Assembly: GCF_000018045.1 (NCBI RefSeq)
Contig: NC_009792.1
Span: 1,364,001 to 1,428,000 of the forward strand
Direction of reading: 5' to 3'
From: Citrobacter koseri ATCC BAA-895
Lineage (GTDB): Bacteria; Pseudomonadota; Gammaproteobacteria; Enterobacterales; Enterobacteriaceae
DNA length: 64,000 bases
Translations under genes and position numbers: made by a program
Shown: in pieces, positions 24,689 to 33,575 of the stretch
How the letters are laid out: each line of letters starts with the position of its first letter
How positions within the stretch are numbered: the stretch's first letter is position 1
Notes under the pieces: model-generated
Databases searched by the model: none
The model's input: only the letters and a program-made list of their open reading frames with translations
Told to the model about the DNA's origin: nothing

Positions 24689-25294
24689 TTATGCAGCAAC
24701 AACGCTGTCAATCGCCGCTTTGGCGTCAGACTGCGCTTTGGCCGCGACTTCCGGGCCGTAAGCAATCCCTTCAGCAAACACGAAGTTCACGTCGGTGATA
24801 CCAATAAAGCCCAGGAAGACTTTCAGGTACGGTGCGATCAGGTCTGTCGGCGTATCTTTGTGGATACCGCCACGGCTGGAGAGAATCACCGCACGTTTAC
24901 CGGTCACCAGACCTTCCGGCCCTTTCTCGGTGTAACGGAAGGTGACGCCTGCGCGGGCAACCAGGTCAAAATAGTTTTTCAACTGAGTCGGGATGTTGAA
25001 GTTGTACATTGGCGCCGCAATGACGATCACATCGTGCGCTTGCAGTTCCGCGATCAGCTCGTCGGACAGCGCCAGCGCGTCCTGTTGACGCGGAGTCAGC
25101 GGAGCGTCGCTCGGGCGCAGGGCACCCACCAGTTCGCCATCCAGTACCGGAACAGGATTCGCGGCCAGGTCGCGCACGGTGATCGCATCCGCAGGATGCT
25201 TTTCGCGCCACTGTTCAACAAAATAATCAGACAACTGACCAGACTGAGAGTACCCTGCCAGAATACTGGATTTAAGAACTAATACTTTGCTCAT
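24689..25294 (-). CDS. azoR: AzoR, FMN-dependent NADH azoreductase
   Basis: Homodimeric flavodoxin-fold quinone and azo-dye reductase giving protection against thiol-specific stress. The 201-residue product contains the FMN phosphate-binding start (LKSSILAGYSQSGQLSDYF), the isoalloxazine loop APMYNFNIPTQLKNYFD and the SSRGG segment. Formerly acpD. Same order as E. coli next to hrpA, with which it is divergent (201 bp). Confidence 0.96.
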   Translation of the reverse strand: MSKVLVLKSSILAGYSQSGQLSDYFVEQWREKHPADAITVRDLAANPVPVLDGELVGALRPSDAPLTPRQQDALALSDELIAELQAHDVIVIAAPMYNFNIPTQLKNYFDLVARAGVTFRYTEKGPEGLVTGKRAVILSSRGGIHKDTPTDLIAPYLKVFLGFIGITDVNFVFAEGIAYGPEVAAKAQSDAKAAIDSVVAA

Positions 25295-25495
25295 GGGTGT
25301 TTCCTTTTATGTGTTTGAATGGGGTGAGCCCCGTTGCTTGTTGACACTCTATTCACAATCCTGTCGCAGAGATAGCGCAATATATCGAATCCTATGTTCG
25401 AAATTATTGAACAACACACGAAAAGCGCCGATGTGGTACTCTATACCAATCATTAAAAAGAGATTTTACCCGGCAGAGCACTGCCCTCTAATGCT

Positions 25496-28400
25496 ATGAC
25501 AGAACAACAGAAAATCACCTTCGCCGCACTTCAGCAACAGCTGGATACGCTGATGCTGCGTGACAGGCAGCGCTTTGCCCGCCGCCTGCATGGCGTGAAG
25601 AAGGTTAAAAAACCTGATGCACAACAGGCCATTCTCCTGGAGATGGCGAAAGAGATTGAACAGGCAGCAGGTAAAATTGTGCTGCGCGAAGCCGCCAGAC
25701 CGGAAATAACGTATCCAGAAAACCTGCCTGTCAGCCAGAAAAAACAGGCCATCCTGGAGGCCGTTCGCGACCACCAGGTGGTGATTGTGGCGGGGGAGAC
25801 CGGCTCTGGTAAAACCACGCAGCTGCCGAAAATTTGTATGGAGCTGGGGCGCGGTATTAAAGGGCTGATCGGCCATACGCAGCCGCGTCGTCTGGCGGCG
25901 CGTACCGTTGCCAACCGTATTGCCGAAGAGTTGCAAACGGAACCGGGCGGCTGCATCGGTTATAAAGTCCGTTTCAGCGATCACGTCAGCGACAACACGA
26001 TGGTCAAGCTGATGACGGACGGTATCCTGCTGGCGGAAATCCAGCAGGACAGGCTGCTGATGCAGTACGACACCATCATCATTGATGAAGCGCACGAGCG
26101 CAGCCTGAATATCGATTTTCTGCTTGGCTACCTGAAAGAGCTGTTGCCGCGTCGCCCGGATCTGAAAATCATCATCACCTCCGCGACCATCGACCCGGAG
26201 CGCTTCTCGCGTCATTTTAACAATGCGCCGATCATTGAAGTTTCCGGCAGAACGTACCCGGTTGAAGTGCGCTATCGTCCGATTGTCGAAGAAGCGGACG
26301 ATACCGAGCGCGATCAGCTTCAGGCGATTTTTGACGCGGTGGATGAACTGGGGCGTGAAAGTCCCGGCGATATCCTGATCTTTATGAGCGGCGAGCGTGA
26401 AATCCGCGATACCGCCGATGCGCTCAATAAACTCAATTTGCGCCATACCGAAGTATTGCCGCTGTATGCACGTCTCTCTAACAGCGAGCAGAACCGCGTG
26501 TTCCAGTCGCACAGCGGACGTCGCATCGTGCTGGCGACTAACGTGGCGGAAACCTCGCTGACCGTACCGGGCATTAAGTACGTTATCGATCCCGGCACCG
26601 CGCGCATCAGTCGCTACAGCTACCGCACCAAAGTGCAGCGGCTGCCGATTGAACCGGTTTCACAGGCTTCCGCTAACCAGCGTAAAGGCCGCTGTGGACG
26701 TGTGTCGGAAGGGATCTGCATCCGTCTGTATTCGGAAGATGACTTCCTGTCGCGCCCGGAATTTACCGACCCGGAGATTCTGCGTACCAACCTGGCTTCG
26801 GTTATTTTGCAAATGACGGCGCTGGGGCTGGGCGATATCGCCGCATTCCCGTTTGTTGAAGCGCCGGATAAACGCAACATTCAGGACGGCGTGCGTCTGC
26901 TGGAAGAGCTTGGGGCGATTACGATCGATGAGCAGCAAACGGCTTATAAACTGACGCCTTCAGGACGCCAGTTGTCGCAGCTGCCGGTAGACCCACGTCT
27001 GGCGCGGATGGTGCTGGAAGCGCAGAAACACGGCTGCGTGCGTGAGGCGATGATCATCACCTCCGCGCTGTCTATTCAGGACCCGCGTGAGCGCCCGATG
27101 GATAAACAGCAGGCGTCCGATGAGAAGCACCGTCGTTTCCACGATAAAGAGTCTGACTTCCTCGCCTTTGTGAATCTGTGGAATTACCTCGGCGAGCAGC
27201 AGAAAGCGCTGTCGTCGAACCAGTTCCGCCGCCTGTGCCGCACCGATTACCTGAACTATCTGCGCGTGCGCGAATGGCAGGATATCTACACCCAATTGCG
27301 CCAGGTGGTGAAAGAACTGGGTATTCCGGTAAACAGCGAACCGGCGCAATACCGTGAAGTGCATATCGCGCTGCTGACCGGGCTGCTGTCGCATATCGGG
27401 ATGAAAGATGCTGACAAGCAGGAGTATACCGGCGCGCGTAACGCCCGTTTCTCCATCTTCCCGGGTTCCGGTTTGTTCAAGAAGCCGCCGAAGTGGGCGA
27501 TGGTCGCAGAACTGGTGGAAACCAGCCGCCTGTGGGGGCGCATTGCGGCGCGCATCGATCCAGAATGGGTGGAACCGGTTGCCCAGCATCTGATTAAGCG
27601 TTCTTACAGCGAACCGCACTGGGAACGGGCGCAGGGCGCGGTGATGGCGACGGAGAAAGTGACCGTGTACGGTCTGCCGATAGTGGCCGCGCGCAAGGTG
27701 AATTACAGCCAGATCGACCCGGCGCTGTGTCGCGAGTTGTTTATTCGTCATGCGCTGGTAGAGGGCGACTGGCAGACGCGCCACGCCTTCTTCCGCGACA
27801 ACCTGAAGTTGCGTACGGAAGTGGAAGAGCTGGAGCACAAATCGCGTCGCCGCGACATTCTGGTCGATGATGAGACGCTGTTTGAGTTCTACGACCAGCG
27901 CATCAGTCATGACGTGATCTCCGCGCGCCACTTCGACAACTGGTGGAAAAAAGTCAGCCGTGAAACGCCGGATCTGCTCAACTTTGAAAAGAGTATGCTT
28001 ATCAAAGAGGGCGCGGAAAAAATCAGCAAGCTGGATTACCCGAACTTCTGGCACCAGGGAAATCTTAAGCTGCGGCTGAGCTATCAGTTTGAACCGGGCG
28101 CCGACGCCGACGGCGTCACCGTCCATATCCCGCTTCCGTTGTTAAACCAGGTGGAAGAGTCCGGGTTTGAATGGCAAATTCCAGGTCTGCGCCGAGAGCT
28201 GGTGATTGCGCTGATTAAATCGCTGCCGAAACCGGTACGACGGAACTTTGTTCCGGCGCCGAACTATGCCGAAGCGTTTTTAGGTCGCGTAACACCGCTG
28301 GAGCTACCGTTGCTGGATGCGCTGGAGCGTGAGTTACGGCGGATGACCGGCGTGACGGTAGATCGCGAAGACTGGCACTGGGATCAGGTGCCCGATCATC

Positions 28401-29398
28401 TGAAGATCACCTTCCGCGTGGTGGATGACAAAAACAAGAAGTTGCAGGAAGGGCGCGCTTTGCAGGGGCTGAAAGAGGCGCTGAAAGGGAAAGTCCAGGA
28501 GACGCTCTCGGCGGTGGCAGATGACGGCATCGAGCAGAGTGGGCTGCACATCTGGAGTTTCGGTCAGCTGCCGGAAAGCTATGAGCAGAAACGCGGCAAT
28601 TACAAAGTGAAGGCGTGGCCTGCGCTGGTCGATGAGCGTGATAGCGTCGCCATCAGGCTGTTCGACAATCCGCTGGAGCAACAACAGGCAATGTGGTGCG
28701 GTTTACGCCGCTTGCTGCTGCTGAATATTCCGTCGCCGATTAAGTATCTGCACGAAAAACTGCCGAATAAAGCCAAGCTCGGTCTGTACTTCAACCCGTA
28801 TGGCAAAGTGCTGGAGTTGATTGACGACTGTATCTCCTGCGGCGTGGACAAGCTGATTGACGCCAATGGCGGCCCGGTATGGACGGAAGAGGCTTTTGCC
28901 GCACTGCATGAGAAGGTGCGCGCTGAGCTGAACGACACCGTTGTCGATATCGCGAAGCAGGTCGAGCAGATCCTGACCGCCGTGTTCACGATCAACAAAC
29001 GTCTGAAAGGACGTGTGGATATGACGATGGCGCTGGGGCTGTCTGATATCAAAGCGCAAATGGGCGGGCTGGTGTATCGCGGTTTTGTCACCGGCAACGG
29101 CTTTAAGCGCCTCGGCGATACGCTGCGCTATTTGCAGGCGATTGAAAAACGGCTGGAGAAACTGGCGGTTGATCCGCACCGTGACAGGGCGCAGATGCTG
29201 AAAATCGAAAGCGTGCAGCAGGCCTGGCAGCAGTGGATTAACAAGCTGCCGCCAGCCCGCCGTGATGACGACGACGTCAAAGAAATCCGCTGGATGATCG
29301 AAGAGCTACGCGTCAGCTACTTTGCACAACAGCTCGGCACGCCGTACCCGATCTCCGATAAGCGCATTTTACAGGCGATGGAGCAAATCAGCCTGTAG
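25496..29398 (+). CDS. hrpA: HrpA, DEAH-box RNA helicase
   Basis: 1300-residue ATP-dependent RNA helicase. In E. coli HrpA processes the daa fimbrial mRNA and resolves stalled or collided ribosomes. Motifs: Walker A GETGSGKTT (near 100), DEAH in IIDEAHERS (near 198), SAT, QRKGRCGR (motif VI region), followed by the winged-helix, ratchet and OB-fold domains and a long C-terminal extension specific to bacterial HrpA. Length equals E. coli. No good ribosome site precedes the ATG, so initiation may be weak. Confidence 0.97.
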   Translation: MTEQQKITFAALQQQLDTLMLRDRQRFARRLHGVKKVKKPDAQQAILLEMAKEIEQAAGKIVLREAARPEITYPENLPVSQKKQAILEAVRDHQVVIVAGETGSGKTTQLPKICMELGRGIKGLIGHTQPRRLAARTVANRIAEELQTEPGGCIGYKVRFSDHVSDNTMVKLMTDGILLAEIQQDRLLMQYDTIIIDEAHERSLNIDFLLGYLKELLPRRPDLKIIITSATIDPERFSRHFNNAPIIEVSGRTYPVEVRYRPIVEEADDTERDQLQAIFDAVDELGRESPGDILIFMSGEREIRDTADALNKLNLRHTEVLPLYARLSNSEQNRVFQSHSGRRIVLATNVAETSLTVPGIKYVIDPGTARISRYSYRTKVQRLPIEPVSQASANQRKGRCGRVSEGICIRLYSEDDFLSRPEFTDPEILRTNLASVILQMTALGLGDIAAFPFVEAPDKRNIQDGVRLLEELGAITIDEQQTAYKLTPSGRQLSQLPVDPRLARMVLEAQKHGCVREAMIITSALSIQDPRERPMDKQQASDEKHRRFHDKESDFLAFVNLWNYLGEQQKALSSNQFRRLCRTDYLNYLRVREWQDIYTQLRQVVKELGIPVNSEPAQYREVHIALLTGLLSHIGMKDADKQEYTGARNARFSIFPGSGLFKKPPKWAMVAELVETSRLWGRIAARIDPEWVEPVAQHLIKRSYSEPHWERAQGAVMATEKVTVYGLPIVAARKVNYSQIDPALCRELFIRHALVEGDWQTRHAFFRDNLKLRTEVEELEHKSRRRDILVDDETLFEFYDQRISHDVISARHFDNWWKKVSRETPDLLNFEKSMLIKEGAEKISKLDYPNFWHQGNLKLRLSYQFEPGADADGVTVHIPLPLLNQVEESGFEWQIPGLRRELVIALIKSLPKPVRRNFVPAPNYAEAFLGRVTPLELPLLDALERELRRMTGVTVDREDWHWDQVPDHLKITFRVVDDKNKKLQEGRALQGLKEALKGKVQETLSAVADDGIEQSGLHIWSFGQLPESYEQKRGNYKVKAWPALVDERDSVAIRLFDNPLEQQQAMWCGLRRLLLLNIPSPIKYLHEKLPNKAKLGLYFNPYGKVLELIDDCISCGVDKLIDANGGPVWTEEAFAALHEKVRAELNDTVVDIAKQVEQILTAVFTINKRLKGRVDMTMALGLSDIKAQMGGLVYRGFVTGNGFKRLGDTLRYLQAIEKRLEKLAVDPHRDRAQMLKIESVQQAWQQWINKLPPARRDDDDVKEIRWMIEELRVSYFAQQLGTPYPISDKRILQAMEQISL

Positions 29399-29406
29399 CT
29401 CCATGC

Positions 29407-30312
29407 TCAGCTCAGGCAGGAGATACCTTCGGGTATCTCCTGCGGGGCGGCGCGCTTTAGCCTGTCATAAAGCAGCGCAATGTCTTTTTCGAATGCCGTA
29501 TCTTGCGGCCAGACCAGATAGTAGCCTTCTCCGGTTGCCACTGCTTCATTGAACGGAAGGGCGAGCAGACCGCTTTTTACCGCCTCCAGACTGAGCAGCA
29601 GATCGCCCACGGAGACGCCATGCCCCCTTATCGCCGCCTGATTTCCCTGTTCCAGCGTGTCGAACACTTTTCCCCGACGGGTATTCAGCCCGTTAAATTT
29701 ACCGCTGCGTGCCAGCCATCGCGTCCAGTCGCGCCGGTCTGGCGAAGGGTGAATAAGCTCGCAGTCGGCAATGTTTTCTCGTACCTGTTCAAGTAGCGCG
29801 GGGGCGCATATCGGGATCAGCCACTCTTTAAAAAGCAGCCTGCTTTGCGTGCCGGAACCAAAATGACCATTGCCTAACAGGATGGCGCAGTGAAAGGGTT
29901 CGCGATTGAAATCCACCGTATCGGTGTCCATCCAGACGCTGGAAAGCTCCACGTTAAGCGAGGGCTCCTGCTGATGTACGCTGTTCAGCACGTCCAGCAA
30001 CCAGCCCATTGTCAGGGTTGAGGGCGCCTTTAAGCGCAGACCGTGCTGCTGGTTGCGAAACGCGGAGCAGGCGTTTTCCAGCGTCCGAAAGCCTGCGGCC
30101 AGCTGCTCCGCCAGCGCGCGTCCCGCTTCCGTTACCTCAACCTGCGGGCCGTTGCGGTGAAACAGCGGGCAGTCAAACGTTGTCTCCAGAGTACGGATAT
30201 GTCTGCTGATCGCGCCCGGAGTGACGTTCAGCGCGTCAGCGGCTTTGCTGAATGATCCGAGGCGGGCGGCGGCTTCAAAAGCGCGCAGGGCATACAGTGG
30301 CGGCAGAGTCAT
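29407..30312 (-). CDS. LysR-family regulator (GcvA-like)
   Basis: A 301-residue LysR-type regulator. The N-terminal winged helix reads LYALRAFEAAARLGSFSKAA, then LNVTPGAISRHIRTLE; the C-terminal ligand-binding domain has the GcvA-type pattern (RGHGVSVGDLLL). It is divergent from the LysE-type exporter at 30438, which it most likely controls in response to the exported compound. A nested palindrome lies 14 bp upstream of its start. Ligand unknown. Confidence 0.88.
   Translation of the reverse strand: MTLPPLYALRAFEAAARLGSFSKAADALNVTPGAISRHIRTLETTFDCPLFHRNGPQVEVTEAGRALAEQLAAGFRTLENACSAFRNQQHGLRLKAPSTLTMGWLLDVLNSVHQQEPSLNVELSSVWMDTDTVDFNREPFHCAILLGNGHFGSGTQSRLLFKEWLIPICAPALLEQVRENIADCELIHPSPDRRDWTRWLARSGKFNGLNTRRGKVFDTLEQGNQAAIRGHGVSVGDLLLSLEAVKSGLLALPFNEAVATGEGYYLVWPQDTAFEKDIALLYDRLKRAAPQEIPEGISCLS
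29416..29443. other. 12-bp UUCG-type hairpin in the LysR gene end
   Basis: Perfect stem GCAGGAGATACC/GGTATCTCCTGC with loop TTCG, 18 bases after the hrpA stop and inside the last codons of the convergent LysR gene. There is no U-tract on either side, so it may block RNA decay rather than terminate. Confidence 0.6.
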
Positions 30313-30325
30313 GGCGATACGCTAT

Positions 30326-30342
30326 TGTGAGTTTTACTCACA
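30326..30342. promoter_or_regulatory. Palindromic operator, LysR/LysE divergent region
   Basis: TGTGAGT-TTT-ACTCACA, perfect 7-bp arms, nested inside GCTATT (30321-30326) and AATAGC (30346-30351). It lies next to the LysR gene start in the divergent gap and is a likely LysR binding and autoregulatory site. Confidence 0.55.
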
Positions 30343-30437
30343 TTAAATAGCAGTTTTATTCGTTTTTCAAACGTCATCGCTCGCTGAATAATGCCGGGAG
30401 TTTCCGGGCCTGTGTGCGTTATGAAGGAGAAAAGGCG

Positions 30438-31076
30438 TTGATTAATCTGACATTGCTGAGTGCGTATAGTTTATCGGTTTTACTGTTGCTGGTCACGCCC
30501 GGCCCGGTGGTTGCGCTGGTAACCGGAACGGCGGCCCGGCACGGTGCGCGTAAAGCCTTTGCGACGGTGATCGGAACGAACAGCGCCTCTCTGGTGCTGA
30601 TTATCCTGGCGGCGCTGATGCTGGCCGGGGTGATGTCGATCTCCGGTTTGTTTCTGTCTTTGCTGGGGATCGCAGGGTCGTTGTATATCGGCTACGGCGC
30701 GTTAATCAGCCTGCGGGCGGGGAATCCGCAGGCAAATGCGCAAGAAAACACGGTCGCTGCGGGCGACGGCGGGGTGATCCGGGGATTTATTACCGGCATT
30801 TCAAATCCGAAAGACATCCTTTTCTTTGTCGCTTTCTTCCCTCAGTTTATTGCGGTGACGCAGAACTTCGCCGCCAGCATTATGATGCTGACGGTGGTGT
30901 GGATCATTTTTGATTTTGCTGTTTTATCGCTGTACATCCTGCTCATCAATAACTGGTTGTCACCGCATCACAGCCGGCGTATTGGGCTGGCGTCATCGCT
31001 GTTTTTGCTGGTGATATCGCTGTCTGGCCTGGTCTATAACGTCCGCGAAATCATTCACCACTTGCCGTACGGATGA
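30438..31076 (+). CDS. LysE/RhtB-family amino-acid exporter
   Basis: Inner-membrane exporter of the LysE/RhtB family, which expels amino acids and derivatives. The 212-residue product has about six helices, with the family signature LLLLVTPGPVVALVTGTAAR at the first helix and GFITGISNPKDILFFVAFFPQF in the middle (broken as GFITGISNPKD and ILFFVAFFPQF). The most likely start is TTG at 30438 with AAGGAG eight bases upstream, giving the usual INLTLLSAYSL beginning; a GTG at 30414 is in frame but has no site. Substrate not predictable. Confidence 0.85.
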   Translation: MINLTLLSAYSLSVLLLLVTPGPVVALVTGTAARHGARKAFATVIGTNSASLVLIILAALMLAGVMSISGLFLSLLGIAGSLYIGYGALISLRAGNPQANAQENTVAAGDGGVIRGFITGISNPKDILFFVAFFPQFIAVTQNFAASIMMLTVVWIIFDFAVLSLYILLINNWLSPHHSRRIGLASSLFLLVISLSGLVYNVREIIHHLPYG

Positions 31077-31078
31077 CG

Positions 31079-32455
31079 TCAGACTGACCAGCCGCCGCCC
31101 AGCGCTTTGTAGAGATCAATCTGTGCCAGCAGCAGATTGTTTTTCACCTGCACCACATTGGTTTGCACTGAGAACAGCGTGCGCTGGGCGTCCAGTACAT
31201 CCAGATAAGACGAATAGCCATTGCGATAGCGATTCTGGGCGATGCGCAATGTTTCCTGCGCCACATCCTGCTGCGCCTGTAATTCACTGAGCTGTTCCTG
31301 ATAGCGGGTGATGGCGTCGAGGCTATCGTTTACCTCTCTGAAAGCGTTACGCACGGTTTTTTCATAACTGTACAGCGCCTGATTACGCTGGGACTGGGAA
31401 ATATCAACCTGCGCATTCAATGCCTGACGATTAAGCAGAGGGGCGAGAATGCTGCCGCCGATACTCCATAAGCGGAGCGGGTCGTCAAGCAGACCGGGGA
31501 GCGTGCGATCCTGCACCGATCCGGTCGCCGTCAGGTTGATCGACGGCAGCAGGCTGGCGCGAGAGGCGGCAAGCGTCGCATCGGTCGCAATAAGCTGTCT
31601 CTCGGCCTGCACAACATCAGGACGGCGGTTGAGCAACGAAGAGGGCAACTGTGACGGCAACGTTAAGGGCGTCAGCGCATCAAAACGGTCGCTACGGGCC
31701 AGGCGCGTCGGGTTGCTGCCCAGCAGAAGACTCAGCGCGTTTTCCTGTTGTGCGATCTGGTGCTCAAGCAGGGGAATTTGCGCGCGCGTCGAGCGAAGCT
31801 CAGAATCCGACTGCATCAATTCCAGGCGCGAGCTGTAGCCTGTTTCATATTGCCGTTTTGCCAGATTCCAGGCCTCTTCACGCGATTTCAGCGTCGATTT
31901 TGTCACGTTGAGCTGCTCATCCAGCGCCAGCAGCGTGACATAACCGGACGCAACGGACGAGGCAACAGTCAGATCGGCGGCGGCCGCCGCCGCTTTTTGC
32001 GCCGCCAGTGAGGCCCGCGCCGCACTGGCGGTGCTGCGATTAACGCCCCAGATATCGACATCGTAGCTTGCCGTCAGGCTGCCCTTATACAACGTGCTGT
32101 AGATCGGAAGTCCGGTTGCCGCAGACTGCGTTCGCGCCCGCGCCCCGCTAACGCCCGCATCCAGCGAGGGGAACAGGCTGCCTTCGGCGGCATAGACCCT
32201 GGCCTGGTATTCATTTACCCGTTCGCGGGCAATCAGCACGTCACTGTTATTTTGCAGTGCCTGATCGACATAACGATTCAGATGACTGTCGTGAAAATTT
32301 CTCCACCATACCTGTTCTGTTGCGCTGGCGGGGCCGGTGGCGGTTCGCCAGGCGGCGGGGATTTGCAAAGACGGTTTTGCGGGTGCCACATCAACCGACT
32401 GACAGCCACTGAGCAGCAGGGCGAACAGTAAAGCGGCAACGGGACGGCGCGTCAT
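31079..32455 (-). CDS. Outer-membrane efflux lipoprotein (NodT/OprM type)
   Basis: TolC-like outer-membrane channel of a tripartite pump. The 458-residue precursor has lipobox LLSGC (C18) for lipidation and two repeated outer-membrane-factor domains (VWWRNFHDSHLNRYVDQAL and the closing NGYSSYLDVLDAQRTLFSVQ). It is the last gene of a three-gene operon and overlaps the adaptor gene by four bases (ATGA). It ends two bases from the stop of the LysE-type gene on the other strand. Confidence 0.9.
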   Translation of the reverse strand: MTRRPVAALLFALLLSGCQSVDVAPAKPSLQIPAAWRTATGPASATEQVWWRNFHDSHLNRYVDQALQNNSDVLIARERVNEYQARVYAAEGSLFPSLDAGVSGARARTQSAATGLPIYSTLYKGSLTASYDVDIWGVNRSTASAARASLAAQKAAAAAADLTVASSVASGYVTLLALDEQLNVTKSTLKSREEAWNLAKRQYETGYSSRLELMQSDSELRSTRAQIPLLEHQIAQQENALSLLLGSNPTRLARSDRFDALTPLTLPSQLPSSLLNRRPDVVQAERQLIATDATLAASRASLLPSINLTATGSVQDRTLPGLLDDPLRLWSIGGSILAPLLNRQALNAQVDISQSQRNQALYSYEKTVRNAFREVNDSLDAITRYQEQLSELQAQQDVAQETLRIAQNRYRNGYSSYLDVLDAQRTLFSVQTNVVQVKNNLLLAQIDLYKALGGGWSV

Positions 32456-33534
32456 TGTTTCGCCTCCCGGGTATCGATATGTACCTGCACCGACATGCCC
32501 GGACGCAATCGCGCAATCTCCTCCGGTTTACCCAGCACCTCCACCCGAACCGGAATGCGCTGGGCGATTTTGACAAAGTTGCCGGTCGCGTTATCCGGCG
32601 TAATGGCGCTGAACTCCACGCCGGTTGCCGGAGAAATGCTCTCCACCCGGCCTTCATAAGCCCGATCATTCAGCGCATCGACGGTAAATCGTACCGGCTG
32701 ACCCACGCGCAGCTCCGCCAGTTGCGTCTCTTTAATATTGGCGATAACCCAGTGCTGCGGCGGCACCAGCGTGGTGAGGTGCGTTCCGGCGGTGACATAC
32801 GCGCCGAGGCGGACGGCAATCTGCCCAAGCTGGCCGTCGCGTGGCGCGACAATGCGGGTATTTTGCAGATCGATCTGCGCCAGCTCTAACGCTGCGCGGG
32901 CATTTTCAACGTCGGCTTCCAGCGCTCCCCGGTTGACGATCACCGTTTGTAAATCCTGTCGTGACATCTCCAGCGTGGCTTTCGCCTGGTCGATATCCGC
33001 TCTGCCTTGCGCCGCGCTGGCCAGCGCCGCATCGCGTTCACGAATCGACAGCGAACCGTCGGCGGTGAGATCTTTCACGCGTTTCAAATCTGCCTGGGTT
33101 TTCAAACTTTGCGCTTTGGCGTTCTTCAGTACCGCTTCATTGCGCGCAATCACGGCTTCGGCGCTTTTACGCTGTTGCAGGTTGTTATTTAACGCGGCGA
33201 TTTTCATGGCCAACTGCGCTTCGCCCTGATGGACACGCTGGCGATAAATACGGTCGTCGATCTGCATCAGCAGTTCGCCTTTTTTCACCTGCACAAAGTC
33301 CTGCACATTCACCTGCGTGATATATCCATTCACCTGCGGGCTAATAAAGGTGGTTTGTCCACGCACATAGGCGTTATCCGTAAATTGCGTATGGCGGGTA
33401 AACGGCGGTAATTGCCAGGCGTAGAGGATCACCAGAACCCCGACGAGGCCAATGGCGGCAGCGGCAAAAATTGACACCACACGGAGATTGTTTCGGGTAT
33501 TTGCCTGCTCTTTGGCGGCATCCTGCTGACTCAT
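32452..33534 (-). CDS. HlyD/EmrA-family efflux adaptor
   Basis: Periplasmic membrane-fusion protein linking the inner-membrane pump to the outer-membrane channel. The 360-residue protein has one N-terminal membrane helix (LRVVSIFAAAAIGLVGVLVI), a biotinyl-lipoyl domain split around a long alpha-helical hairpin (QVNGYITQVNVQDFVQVKKG, later IVAPRDGQLG), and a beta-barrel domain. Start chosen at ATG 33534 with AGGAG seven bases upstream; an in-frame start 36 codons earlier would run into the MFS gene. Build resembles EmrA. Confidence 0.9.
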   Translation of the reverse strand: MSQQDAAKEQANTRNNLRVVSIFAAAAIGLVGVLVILYAWQLPPFTRHTQFTDNAYVRGQTTFISPQVNGYITQVNVQDFVQVKKGELLMQIDDRIYRQRVHQGEAQLAMKIAALNNNLQQRKSAEAVIARNEAVLKNAKAQSLKTQADLKRVKDLTADGSLSIRERDAALASAAQGRADIDQAKATLEMSRQDLQTVIVNRGALEADVENARAALELAQIDLQNTRIVAPRDGQLGQIAVRLGAYVTAGTHLTTLVPPQHWVIANIKETQLAELRVGQPVRFTVDALNDRAYEGRVESISPATGVEFSAITPDNATGNFVKIAQRIPVRVEVLGKPEEIARLRPGMSVQVHIDTREAKQ

Positions 33535-33575
33535 AGCGGCTCCTGAGGTAAAGCGATAAACATAATTTTCGTCTG

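Noticed and set aside
26960..28126. 388-codon ORF antisense to hrpA
   Set aside because: Shadow of a GC-rich coding frame; H/R/Q-rich composition typical of reverse-strand frames, no initiation signals.
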